Shown in pieces: positions 37,730-46,340 of a stretch of DNA of 64,000 nucleotides. The position numbers were made by a program, and so were the translations under genes. Source of the DNA: Arachidicoccus rhizosphaerae (lineage in GTDB: Bacteria > Bacteroidota > Bacteroidia > Chitinophagales > Chitinophagaceae); contig NZ_FNQY01000011.1 in assembly GCF_900107765.1 (NCBI RefSeq), forward strand, positions 98,653-162,652, in the 5' to 3' direction. Each line of letters starts with the position of its first letter. Positions within the stretch are counted from its first letter, which is position 1. The notes beneath the pieces are model-generated. The model was given only the letters and a program-made list of their open reading frames with translations, was not told where the DNA came from and did not search any database.

Positions 37730-38371
37730 CTACTTCTCACACTGTTTGAGCATCGCCTCCGCATCTTCTTTCCCCCATTTAGGTTTAAAATCTTTTGTAC
37801 TATCCTGCGTAGCATACAAATCTACTGCCTTTTGGAAAAGCGTTTTAGCGGCAGCCGGGCCACCTCCAAAACTTTCTGGTGTATGAAAAACAGTCTGGCC
37901 TTTCATAAAGTAAATCCTTGGATTGGTAGAATCCTGGGCTACAGCCTGCCCATAATATTTTTCAAGTAAAGGTCCTTCTTCCATAAACCGCGCAGCCGGA
38001 TTCACCGTCATTTTTAAAACCTCATTATAATAATGCAAAGTGCTTAGTTCAGAATTTGGCTGAATAGCTTCTGCACTTGAAAGTAAGGAATCCACCTGTG
38101 CGGCTATGGCATCTTTATCCACATTCTGATCATTCATTGCACCATGCAATTTGGCAAGAGCCGCATAATAGTAAGGAACCCATAAAGTTTTTTCTGCCTG
38201 TCCGATTCTGGTAAAGGCAGCAGCAACACTATTATAATCCTGCATGCTTTTCGCATTTTTAAGCAATTCCAGATTTGTTTTCATGGTTGGCGCATATCTG
38301 GCAGATTGTGCTACCAGGTTTGTAGTTGCGAGTAATACTGCAACACAGCTGATCAAAATTATCTTTTTCAT
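37730..38371 (-). CDS. periplasmic helical-repeat protein of unknown function
   Basis: A 213-residue exported protein. Start 38371 (MKKIILISCVAVLLATTNLVAQ) gives a clean signal peptide; the longer frame from 38461 overlaps the receptor gene and is unlikely. The mature part is helical and TPR-like (QDYNSVAAAFTRIGQAEK, NPRIYFMKGQTVFHTPESFGGG). It follows the TonB-dependent receptor gene after 28 bp and probably works with it. No catalytic motif seen. Confidence 0.78.
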   Translation of the reverse strand: MKKIILISCVAVLLATTNLVAQSARYAPTMKTNLELLKNAKSMQDYNSVAAAFTRIGQAEKTLWVPYYYAALAKLHGAMNDQNVDKDAIAAQVDSLLSSAEAIQPNSELSTLHYYNEVLKMTVNPAARFMEEGPLLEKYYGQAVAQDSTNPRIYFMKGQTVFHTPESFGGGPAAAKTLFQKAVDLYATQDSTKDFKPKWGKEDAEAMLKQCEK

Positions 38372-38399
38372 TTTGTCTGATTTTTTATGATTAAATAAA

Positions 38400-40643
38400 T
38401 TAAAGGTTTTCGTTGATGATTTCCTGCGACCGGTCTCTTCCGAAATTAAAGAACACTCCAATAAAATATTGCCTTTTACTCATGGGCCAAACAGGTTGTT
38501 TATAGGATCCGTCATAGGAGTAATTATAGGTATAGAGCTGCTGCAGTCCCAATATATTTTTAACCGTTGCCACAAACATGACTGTCATCTTTTTATGCGT
38601 CTTACCGAAATCAGGAAGATAGTCGATGCTAAAATCCAGATTATTGTAGGGTGATGATTTGCCTTGTTTATCCAGCTGATAGGTATGGTTTTCTAAGTCA
38701 GGTTTAAAGTAATAATAAGGTCTGCCGGTAGCAAAACTACAGGAGAAATTCACCTGAGTTTTTATATTAGGAATAAACTGTTGCAGCACGGCTGAAAAAG
38801 TATGGGGTGTTATAAAATCCGGCTCAAGCTGCGTCGGATAATTTAAGAACTGGCGCTTTGTATGTATATAAGAATAGCTGATCCAGTATTTAAAGGGAAA
38901 GGTTTTCTGATCTTTCCAAAACAGATCAAATCCTTCCGCATGTCCTTTGCCTCCATTATCATAGGGATAATCATTCACCTGGGTGGCAGGCACAAACCTC
39001 ACCAGATCCGCATACTTTTTATAATAAGCTTCCAGGCGAAGAATCTGACTGGTGGTGCTTTTCTGATAATTTAATATATACTGATCCGATCTGGTAAAAC
39101 TCAGATTTTGATTATACATCAAATAATTATCCTCCGGCTTTTGATAAAAAATCCCATAGGCTGCAGATAGCTGTTCATTGGGCCCTATTCTGTAGGCCGT
39201 AGATATTCTTGGAGCCACCTTAGTCTCATTCATAAGAGAGGACCTTTCTGCTCTGACACCTGTTTTTAGCATAAAATCATTGGTGAAATACAGATCATTC
39301 TCCGCAAATACAGCACCATAATTATCTTTGAATGTTATATTTCGATCATTATAATCTCCGTCAGTATGTGCGTAGTCATATTCGCCACCGAAGCGAATGG
39401 CTGCGAGGTTCCTGAATTTCTTTTCCAGAACCAGCCTGGATTGTAAATGTGATTCGGTGTTTAAATAAGTAAAAATTTTATTATTCATCCAGTAATAGCT
39501 GGAGGAAAAACTTTGAACTTCATGATTGCCATCTAAAATACTTCTGTTAATGTGATCATGGTTTATGCTGAAACTATTGGACCAGATCAATTTCCAGCGG
39601 TTTCCCAGATTCTCCGTCCAGTTTACATTATTATACCAGTTATTATTGGCTACATTAATCTTATCTTTTAAACTCAAAATATCTATATCCGTCCAGCTAT
39701 ATCCAACATCATTATGGCTGAACTCCGTATAATATTTAATCATTCCTCCCCTGGTCTTCCTGTGATAATAAAAATTAGCCGTATGGTACTCTGGCGTTCT
39801 GGTAATATCAAAATAGGTATTTAAAACCTGCATTTCGGGCCATACATTAATATAATTATAACTGACTCCATAGGCTGACTTTTTATCCTTTGCCAGCTGT
39901 TGTGTTCTCAGATTGACATAGGCAATGGGAGAAATATCAATTTCATATTCTGACTTTTCAGGAAGATCATTGCTGTTCATCAGCAGCACTGAAGACATGG
40001 CATTACCATATAATGCGGAATATCCCCCTGTGGCAAACATGGTTCCACTAAATAATCTCGGATCAAACCTTCCTCTTTGCATAATCTGGGGGCCACCCGC
40101 ATAATAAGGGTTTTGAATAACGGCTCCATCCATATACTGCGCGGTTTCTCCTGCCGTTCCTCCATGTACAAATAAGCCGGAGGATTCCCCATTTTGTTGT
40201 GTCCCGGGCAAAAGGCGCATAGCCGAAGAAATATCCGCATTCGTGGAAGTGGTCAGAATATCCAAGGAGGATAATACCACCCCTTTTTTATTGTCTCCTG
40301 CAGAAAATGAACCTGCCGTAATCGTAACAGCACTCAGTTCATTAAAGGCCTCTTTCAGATTTATATTTAATGTCAAGGTTGAACCTGTTAACTGAACCAC
40401 TTTTTCGACTGTCTCATAGCCCGTCAAGCTGTATACCAGTGTATCCGACCCCTGATCTGGTGTCGTAAAATGGTAATTCCCCAAACTATCCGTTATGGAA
40501 CCGTCATATCCGTTTTTTACGGCAACGCTGACGCCGATTAGCGGGCGCATTTTATTGTCTTTGACCTGTCCCTCGATGGTCGTTTGTGCATGCAGGTGCC
40601 CCGCTAGTAACCCTACCAGAATGGTAAGTATATAAGGTTTCAT
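38400..40643 (-). CDS. TonB-dependent receptor with carboxypeptidase-like domain
   Basis: A 747-residue outer-membrane receptor: signal peptide ending HLHAQ, a carboxypeptidase-regulatory-like domain (about 20-105: TTIEGQVKDNKMRPLIGVSV), a plug (about 110-220: SGLFVHGGTAGETAQYMDGA) and a beta-barrel ending in aromatic residues. It is shorter than SusC proteins and has no SusD partner, so it is more likely a metal, siderophore or small-molecule receptor. Substrate unknown. It is encoded downstream of a membrane protein and a winged-helix regulator in one likely operon. Confidence 0.87.
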   Translation of the reverse strand: MKPYILTILVGLLAGHLHAQTTIEGQVKDNKMRPLIGVSVAVKNGYDGSITDSLGNYHFTTPDQGSDTLVYSLTGYETVEKVVQLTGSTLTLNINLKEAFNELSAVTITAGSFSAGDNKKGVVLSSLDILTTSTNADISSAMRLLPGTQQNGESSGLFVHGGTAGETAQYMDGAVIQNPYYAGGPQIMQRGRFDPRLFSGTMFATGGYSALYGNAMSSVLLMNSNDLPEKSEYEIDISPIAYVNLRTQQLAKDKKSAYGVSYNYINVWPEMQVLNTYFDITRTPEYHTANFYYHRKTRGGMIKYYTEFSHNDVGYSWTDIDILSLKDKINVANNNWYNNVNWTENLGNRWKLIWSNSFSINHDHINRSILDGNHEVQSFSSSYYWMNNKIFTYLNTESHLQSRLVLEKKFRNLAAIRFGGEYDYAHTDGDYNDRNITFKDNYGAVFAENDLYFTNDFMLKTGVRAERSSLMNETKVAPRISTAYRIGPNEQLSAAYGIFYQKPEDNYLMYNQNLSFTRSDQYILNYQKSTTSQILRLEAYYKKYADLVRFVPATQVNDYPYDNGGKGHAEGFDLFWKDQKTFPFKYWISYSYIHTKRQFLNYPTQLEPDFITPHTFSAVLQQFIPNIKTQVNFSCSFATGRPYYYFKPDLENHTYQLDKQGKSSPYNNLDFSIDYLPDFGKTHKKMTVMFVATVKNILGLQQLYTYNYSYDGSYKQPVWPMSKRQYFIGVFFNFGRDRSQEIINENL

Positions 40644-40753
40644 TGTATTTGGTTGAAATTGTATGTTCCGTAAAATTCAGAAGTTTTTGGGAAATTTTCC
40701 CGGTTTTTGAGGTAAACGGTCGCCACCTTTCGGTAAGCCAAAATAGTTTGTTG

Positions 40754-41044
40754 TTATTTTTTAGGTCTCAAATAATCCTTCAGGGCTTCCACATAGTTAT
40801 CAAAGGCCTTCAGACCCACTTTTGTAATCTTGCATGTTGTTAAGGGGTATTTACCTTTAAAGGTTTTCTCCACTTCAATATAACCTGCATCCGCCAGTTT
40901 TTGCACCTGAACACTCAGGTTACCGGCCGTAGCGCCTGTCTTTTCCTTTAGCTCCTTAAACTCAGCCTCTCCAGCCCCTACCAGTAGGCTGACAATCGCC
41001 AGTCTGAGTTCAGAATGCAATAATGAATCCAGTTCCTTAAACAT
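40754..41044 (-). CDS. small winged-helix transcriptional regulator
   Basis: A 96-residue winged-helix DNA-binding protein (HTH_34/ArsR-like). The domain runs through LHSELRLAIVSLLVG, the recognition region FKELKEKTGATAGNLSVQVQKLADAGYIEV and the wing KTFKGKYPLTTCKITKVG. No metal-binding cysteines of the ArsR type are seen. It overlaps the upstream membrane-protein gene by 8 bp, so the two are translationally coupled. It probably binds the 12-bp palindrome in its own promoter. Confidence 0.88.
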   Translation of the reverse strand: MFKELDSLLHSELRLAIVSLLVGAGEAEFKELKEKTGATAGNLSVQVQKLADAGYIEVEKTFKGKYPLTTCKITKVGLKAFDNYVEALKDYLRPKK

Positions 41045-41627
41045 GGGCCTCTCCTTTTGCTTTTTTCCAAAGGATATAACCTGGTAGTAAATAACCCAAA
41101 AACATTAATAAACTTGTGAGTAATAGCTGGCTATTATTCATTGGCAGCAGCGCGGAGATGACCGCCCCTAACCAAAAGATAATCGCGCCTGCATATAACG
41201 ACCAGAATTTATAAATTCCACCGGTAATAAACATCCCCATGCCCAGCAGTAAATAAATAAACGGAGGGGCAAATAAATGATAATGTGCACATAGGAACAT
41301 TAATACAAAATAGCTGATGGCATAGCCAATCCAGACTTTTCCGTTAATAGCATCCAATCTGGTAAATTTTCTGGTCTTAGGCGCTATTTTCCAAAAATAC
41401 ATCGCCGTTGCGATTATTCCCACACTTATACCGATACCCCAGATCCAGCCATCCCTACCCTCATGCCCTAAGGCATGCGTCGCAAAGGAGGTTAGACAGA
41501 TAATTATAATCAGAAGTCCCCAGAATAAAAATGCAAACCCGTTATTATAAAAGCGGTTCCGGGTATCTGCGAGCATTTTTTCTATGATTTGCAGACTTTC
41601 AGTTGGAGAAATTGCTTTGTCTTCCAT
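41037..41627 (-). CDS. integral membrane protein coupled to a winged-helix regulator
   Basis: A 196-residue protein with about five or six hydrophobic segments (FAFLFWGLLIIIICLTSFA, ISVGIIATAMYFW, AISYFVLMFLCAHYHLF, FIYLLLGMGMFI, LLTSLLMFLGYLLPGYIL). The short cytoplasmic start reads AISPTESLQIIEKMLADTRN. Such membrane proteins often pair with HTH_34 regulators in Bacteroidota and may pass a membrane signal to them; the function is unproven. First gene of the operon, with a near-ideal promoter 26 bp upstream. Confidence 0.8.
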   Translation of the reverse strand: MEDKAISPTESLQIIEKMLADTRNRFYNNGFAFLFWGLLIIIICLTSFATHALGHEGRDGWIWGIGISVGIIATAMYFWKIAPKTRKFTRLDAINGKVWIGYAISYFVLMFLCAHYHLFAPPFIYLLLGMGMFITGGIYKFWSLYAGAIIFWLGAVISALLPMNNSQLLLTSLLMFLGYLLPGYILWKKAKGEAHV

Positions 41628-41652
41628 TTTATTTTGATTTTGTTTTACAATA

Positions 41653-41683
41653 CAAAACTAAACTAGTTTATTTTATAAAGCAA
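41653..41683 (-). promoter_or_regulatory. promoter with palindromic spacer
   Basis: On the minus strand TTG (41683-41681), exactly 20 bp, then TAGTTTTG (41660-41653): a full match to the Bacteroidota -33/-7 pattern. The spacer contains TAAACTAGTTTA (41659-41670), a perfect 12-bp palindrome, in the position of a repressor operator. Confidence 0.7.
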
Positions 41684-41830
41684 ATTATTTTTTAAAACAA
41701 ATGTTCATTGCAATTATATTACGAGGTATCAATAAGTAAAAAAAGCAGTTTGGATGGGTTTAAATATGACCGTCATTCGAAAGTTTAAAAAATTATCCAC
41801 CAAAACTTTTAAAATAATTTACTAATATAA

Positions 41831-41861
41831 TTGTCATTTAAAAATAATATTCTTATCTTTA
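41831..41861 (+). promoter_or_regulatory. promoter of the Rpn-like gene
   Basis: TTG (41831-41833), 20 bp, then TATCTTTA (41854-41861), one base off TAnnTTTG. The inferred leader is about 120 nt. The rest of the 360-bp intergenic region (41628-41987) is AT-rich and shows no gene. Confidence 0.55.
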
Positions 41862-41987
41862 CATTATAAGTTATTTATCAGTTATTATGCCAGCATAATA
41901 ATCAAATTATTGATTACTATGTTTTTGATGAAGATTTGTCTTGTCATCCGATTGCCAAAGATTGTTTACTATTTAAATTGAAAAACT

Positions 41988-43091
41988 ATGAAAAAGTACA
42001 TTATTTCGCCGCAGTGTCTTAACCTGGTACGGGAAGTCTGCGAACCTTACGGCCCCTCTAAAAGGGATAAAAATGTAAATAAAATTCCCCCAGACGACAA
42101 TGGGGCCGAATCTTTTCAGGAATACTTTTTAAAAACAGGCGAGGAAACAGTTTTTATCAACCCTTTAGGAGATGTAGGATTTAAAATTTTGTTTGGCAAT
42201 AGCGGAGAGCCAAGTACTACATCCAATAATAAGGATAAGTCAATTGTCAAAAAAGGGGATTTATTAAAGGAGACGCTGAATTCCTTTTTTGACCAAAGAA
42301 TTCCGGCTATCACAAAAGTTCTTTTTAAAAATGCAGAAACCCCCGGTAAGACTATTCACGAAAGGAAAGTAATTTATGATTTATTATTTTCAGATGGAAG
42401 TGAAAGAGAATTTATCGTTGAAATGCAGAATCAGAAAATCTCATTTCTGCTTAACCGAATGCATAATTACATGGCAAGAGCGCACTCATTAGCAATGAAT
42501 AAAGGAACATCTTTTGATCACAACCAAGCAGCCCTTGTCGGGGTGTTGATTGCCAACTGTATCGTTCACCAGGATCCACGAATACCCTGTATTTCCATGA
42601 CTGAATATGGAGATATGGAAACAGGTGTCGTTACAATGCATCTGTCAAAAATTATGACAGTGGAACTATCTAAATTCAATAAACGGTTGGATCAGTTGAA
42701 TGACAAAAAAGATGTATTTTTGTTTTTGCTGAGAAACTTGGGACGACTAAAGAAGGTCCCGCCTCAGCTTGATAACGATTTGTTTAGACCATTATTTGAA
42801 TACGCTGAAATTGCAAACCTAAAAAAGGAGGACTTTATGCTATTTGACAAAGACAGAACCTGGGAAAGGAAAAGGCAACTGGAGTTGGAAACTGCAGTCC
42901 AGGATGCCAAAGAACAAGTGACTGAACAAGTAACTGAGCAAGTAACGCAACAAGTAACACTAAAGAACACCATTTCCTTTGTTACGTCCTTAATCTTAGA
43001 GGCTTCTATGAATGAACAGCAAATTGCCAAGGTTACCGGCGTTTCGGTCGCCTTTGTGCAAAATGTAAAGCAAGGATTATCGCTGATTTAA
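41988..43091 (+). CDS. Rpn-like PD-(D/E)XK nuclease family transposase
   Basis: A 367-residue protein of the Rpn/PD-(D/E)XK nuclease-transposase family. The family start FINPLGDVGFKILFG lies at residue 57 instead of the N-terminus, so a 55-residue extension precedes it. The core has D131 in VIYDLLFSDGSER and E145-x-Q147 in FIVEMQNQK, a plausible D...ExQ active site. Near the C-terminus EQVT is repeated four times (309-324), followed by a helix-turn-helix-like MNEQQIAKVTGVSVAFVQNV. The gene is AT-rich, stands alone and has its own promoter and terminator, which suggests horizontal arrival. Confidence 0.82.
   Translation: MKKYIISPQCLNLVREVCEPYGPSKRDKNVNKIPPDDNGAESFQEYFLKTGEETVFINPLGDVGFKILFGNSGEPSTTSNNKDKSIVKKGDLLKETLNSFFDQRIPAITKVLFKNAETPGKTIHERKVIYDLLFSDGSEREFIVEMQNQKISFLLNRMHNYMARAHSLAMNKGTSFDHNQAALVGVLIANCIVHQDPRIPCISMTEYGDMETGVVTMHLSKIMTVELSKFNKRLDQLNDKKDVFLFLLRNLGRLKKVPPQLDNDLFRPLFEYAEIANLKKEDFMLFDKDRTWERKRQLELETAVQDAKEQVTEQVTEQVTQQVTLKNTISFVTSLILEASMNEQQIAKVTGVSVAFVQNVKQGLSLI
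42912..42959 (+). repeat. four 12-bp in-frame repeats in the Rpn-like gene
   Basis: Four tandem units of form (G/C)A(A/G)CAAGT(A/G)AC(T/G/A) encode EQVT, EQVT, EQVT, QQVT. Being a multiple of three, gain or loss of units would lengthen or shorten the linker without a frameshift. Confidence 0.8.
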
Positions 43092-43109
43092 ACTTATTTT
43101 TTTAAAGGG

Positions 43110-43148
43110 AGACTGGAAGGCCATCTAGAAATCCTTCCAGTCTTTTTT
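43110..43148 (+). terminator. terminator of the Rpn-like gene
   Basis: AGACTGGAAGG (43110-43120) pairs perfectly with 43133-43143 over a 12-nt loop and is followed by six T, 18 bp after the stop codon. Confidence 0.9.
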
Positions 43149-43182
43149 ATATAGTTACATCTACAGCTTACAGGTTAACAAA

Positions 43183-43848
43183 TCAATTTTCAATCCTGGC
43201 ATCCAGCAAATTAATGATCCGGTGCCCATAGGCGGCATTCTTTTCCGAATGCGTCACCTGGATGATCGTTACACCATCTTCTTTATTCAGCCTGGTAAAA
43301 ATATCCATAATCTCCTCCCCCTGCTTTGAATTCAGATTACCTGTCGGTTCATCCGCCAGGATAATATCAGGATTTGCCACCAGGGCACGGGCAATGCCTA
43401 CCAGCTGTTGTTGCCCGCCGGAGAGTTGCGCAGGAAACAGATCCTTTTTACCTACCATCTGAAACCGGTCCAGCATATCAGCCACTATCGCCTTTCGCTC
43501 AGCTGATTTCATATTCTGATACAATAAAGGCGTTTCTATATTTTCATAAACCGTCAGCTCATCAATTAAATGATAAGCCTGGAAGACAAATCCGATATGA
43601 TCCTTATGCAGCGACTGTTTGGCCTTCTCCTTCAGTCCGCCCACATCTTCTCCGTCAAATAAATACTGCCCTTCATCATAATCGTCCAACATACCGATTA
43701 CATTTAAAAGGGTGGATTTTCCGGACCCGGACGGCCCCATAATAGATACGAAATCCCCTTTATCTATTTTTAAATTAATATCTTTTAATAAAAAGGTCTG
43801 GTTGCCACCGGCTTTCACCCATTTAGACAAATTTGCTAATTCAATCAT
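43183..43848 (-). CDS. MacB/LolD-type ABC ATPase (variant motifs)
   Basis: ABC ATPase of 221 residues that would energise the MacB-type permeases. Walker [10 protein letters not shown], Walker [10 protein letters not shown] and the H-loop VTHSE are intact. The signature reads [15 protein letters not shown], where the family usually has R-V-A after the glutamines, and the D-loop is NLNS instead of NLDS. Its sister gene at 51149 has the consensus form. Last gene of the cluster, 61 bp after a permease gene. It is probably still active but may be tuned to a different partner. Confidence 0.92.
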   Translation of the reverse strand: MIELANLSKWVKAGGNQTFLLKDINLKIDKGDFVSIMGPSGSGKSTLLNVIGMLDDYDEGQYLFDGEDVGGLKEKAKQSLHKDHIGFVFQAYHLIDELTVYENIETPLLYQNMKSAERKAIVADMLDRFQMVGKKDLFPAQLSGGQQQLVGIARALVANPDIILADEPTGNLNSKQGEEIMDIFTRLNKEDGVTIIQVTHSEKNAAYGHRIINLLDARIEN

Positions 43849-43909
43849 TTCAATAAATATTTGAAGCTACTAAATTTTAATTGCTGTTGTTTTGAAATTC
43901 AATTCTATT

Positions 43910-46306
43910 TTACTCTGTTTTTATACTATTTACAGGATTTGCCCTGGACGCCTTCACAGACTGATAGGAGACGGTAATAAGGGCAATCAATAAGCCTGAT
44001 AATGCGGCCAGCGCCACGACCAGCCAGCTGATATGAATGCGGTATTCAAAATTCGAAAGCCATTCCCGCATTAAATAGACCGCGATAGGAATACCGATAA
44101 TAATGGATAGTACCACCAACCTTAAAAAATGCAGGCTCAGCATCCTGCTAATGGAAAAATTGCTGGCCCCGAGCACCTTTCTGATGCCAATCTCCTTTGT
44201 TTTCTGTTCTGCCATAAATGCAGACAGCCCAAATAACCCCAGACAGGATACAAAGATAGCCAGGCAGGAAAATAAAAGCACTGTTCTTTGCATGACCCGG
44301 TCTGCATTATACAGGGTAGCCAGATGCGAATCCAAAAAGGAATAGTCAAAAGCGACCGAAGGTACATCTTTGCCAAAGGCAGACTGAATTTTATCCATGG
44401 TTCCGGCCAGTTGATCTGTATTTATCTTCACCATTAAAGCATTAAAGGACTCAGGTGCATCATTTGCCGCATAGTAAATATAAGGCTCAATCGGGCTTTT
44501 TAAAGAAAGGTAGTTAAAATTATCCACCACTCCGACGATATAGGCATTCTCGCCCAGATCCACATCGACCTTACGCCCTATGGCCTGTTCAGGTGTCCAT
44601 CCCATAAAATCCACTACTTTTTTATTGGCCAGTACATAAACGGCAGAATCCGTTTTCGCCAGTTGCTTAGGCAGCGATTGGCCAGCCAGCAGGTGCAGTC
44701 CCAGGGCAGGCACCACCTCAGCATCTGCATGACAGGTATATAAGGTCAGATCTGACTTTGCATCAGCTTTATGCAGTGAACGCTGGCTTGCACCAAAGCC
44801 GGGCGGTGATTGCAAAAAAGCCACATTACGAACGTTGGGCATCTGACTGATTTCATTGGTAAACCCTACCAGATTCTGAGCCTTCGCGACACCGCTTATA
44901 TTAATCATCAGTACGCCATCGGGCTTGAATCCTAAATTCTTATTGCCCACAAAACGCATCTGCTGATAAATGATGACAATAGCAATAATTAAGACGATGG
45001 AGCAACTGAACTGTACCACCACCAGCGCTTTTCTAAGAACTCTGTCTAATCCGCCTGCATGAAAGCGCTTTTGCATGAGCTGCAGGGCTGAACTCCCGGA
45101 TAACAATAATGCAGGATAACTACCCGCCAGTAAGGTCACCAGCACCCAGATTACCATTAAAAACAATAAAGTAGGTAACCCAAACAGATCAGTCATTGCT
45201 AAATGACTGCCACTAATTGAGTTAAATAAAAAAAGGCTGCCAAATGAAAGCAAAAAGCCGGTTACAACCGATAAAAATGCCAGCAGAGCTGTATCGGCAT
45301 AGAAGCGGAGTACCATTTGTTTTCTGGTGGCTCCGAGGGTTTTGTTGATACCCACCTCCCGGGCTCTTTTCTCTGACTTGGCCGTTGCCAGATTCATATA
45401 ATTAATGCAGGCAATCAGGATAATCAATAAGCCTAATAGGCCAATCTGGCGCACCGTCTTTATATCCCCTATCCGGCTTATGTAGGTATCCATTACCTGA
45501 GCGGAATGCAGATGTATTTCACTAAGCGGCTGTAAGCTAAGGCTGAACCACCTATCGGAGGGATCCTTAATATATTTGGCCGTCAGTGCCTGAACTTTCT
45601 GATTAACTATCTTTATATCTGAACCAGGCTTTAGCAGGCAAAAAGTTTCATAACTGGCATTGCTCCAGTAAATACTGCGGCTCATGCGGCTGGATTTAAA
45701 ATTCGCGATCATGGCGGGGTCAATACTGCTGTTATCCGGTAAATCCTTATAGACACCGCGCACCACCAGGGTGGGGCCGTTATCCACTATAATGGTCTTT
45801 CCCAGCGGGCTAGCCTCACCAAATAACCGCCTGGATTCAGATTCATTAATAACCGCAGCGTTATCCTCCTGCAAAGGATTTTTACCCTCACCGGCGGTAA
45901 ACTGAAAATCAAATATCTTAAAAAGCTCCGGATCAGACCAGTAAAGCAAATCCTCCTTGAAATTTTCCTGCCCGACTCTTAATGAAGCAGGCGTTCCAAA
46001 TCCGTTTTTCAGCATCCTTGCCGCATAACTGATCTCAGGGATATCCTGCATCATGGCAGGCGCGACTGCATTGGGCACACTCCCCCAGGTTTCATCTGAC
46101 TTCTGGTGAGGAATGAGATTTACCCGGTAGATATGATCCTTATTGGCATAACCACTATCAAAACTCCTCTCTTTTCCTATAAATAAAAACAGGGGTATAC
46201 AAACCGCTATTGCTACCGAAAGTCCAAGCAGATTCAATAAACTAAAGAGTTTACTGCTCTTAAAATTACGCCATGCGATTTTCAAATAATATGTAATCAT
46301 AATCAA
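43910..46306 (-). CDS. MacB/FtsX-type ABC permease (cluster permease 4)
   Basis: A 798-residue permease of the MacB-like type: one N-terminal membrane helix (FSLLNLLGLSVAIAVCIPLFLF), a large periplasmic domain, then an FtsX module (CINYMNLATAKSEKRAREVGINKTLGATRKQM). After a second periplasmic domain comes another FtsX module (SCLGLFGLSAFMAEQKTKEIGIRKVLGAS). About eight membrane helices in total. It ends VNSIKTE, like its relatives. Such proteins transmit ATPase movement to the periplasm rather than forming a pore. Start 46306; the gap to permease 3 is 34 bp. Confidence 0.92.
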   Translation of the reverse strand: MIMITYYLKIAWRNFKSSKLFSLLNLLGLSVAIAVCIPLFLFIGKERSFDSGYANKDHIYRVNLIPHQKSDETWGSVPNAVAPAMMQDIPEISYAARMLKNGFGTPASLRVGQENFKEDLLYWSDPELFKIFDFQFTAGEGKNPLQEDNAAVINESESRRLFGEASPLGKTIIVDNGPTLVVRGVYKDLPDNSSIDPAMIANFKSSRMSRSIYWSNASYETFCLLKPGSDIKIVNQKVQALTAKYIKDPSDRWFSLSLQPLSEIHLHSAQVMDTYISRIGDIKTVRQIGLLGLLIILIACINYMNLATAKSEKRAREVGINKTLGATRKQMVLRFYADTALLAFLSVVTGFLLSFGSLFLFNSISGSHLAMTDLFGLPTLLFLMVIWVLVTLLAGSYPALLLSGSSALQLMQKRFHAGGLDRVLRKALVVVQFSCSIVLIIAIVIIYQQMRFVGNKNLGFKPDGVLMINISGVAKAQNLVGFTNEISQMPNVRNVAFLQSPPGFGASQRSLHKADAKSDLTLYTCHADAEVVPALGLHLLAGQSLPKQLAKTDSAVYVLANKKVVDFMGWTPEQAIGRKVDVDLGENAYIVGVVDNFNYLSLKSPIEPYIYYAANDAPESFNALMVKINTDQLAGTMDKIQSAFGKDVPSVAFDYSFLDSHLATLYNADRVMQRTVLLFSCLAIFVSCLGLFGLSAFMAEQKTKEIGIRKVLGASNFSISRMLSLHFLRLVVLSIIIGIPIAVYLMREWLSNFEYRIHISWLVVALAALSGLLIALITVSYQSVKASRANPVNSIKTE

Positions 46307-46340
46307 CCCTTTAAAATATTAAACGATCAGATTCAAAAAA

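Noticed and set aside
37730..38461. Longer N-terminus for the periplasmic protein gene
   Set aside because: The added 30 residues overlap the receptor gene and mask a clear signal peptide starting at 38371.
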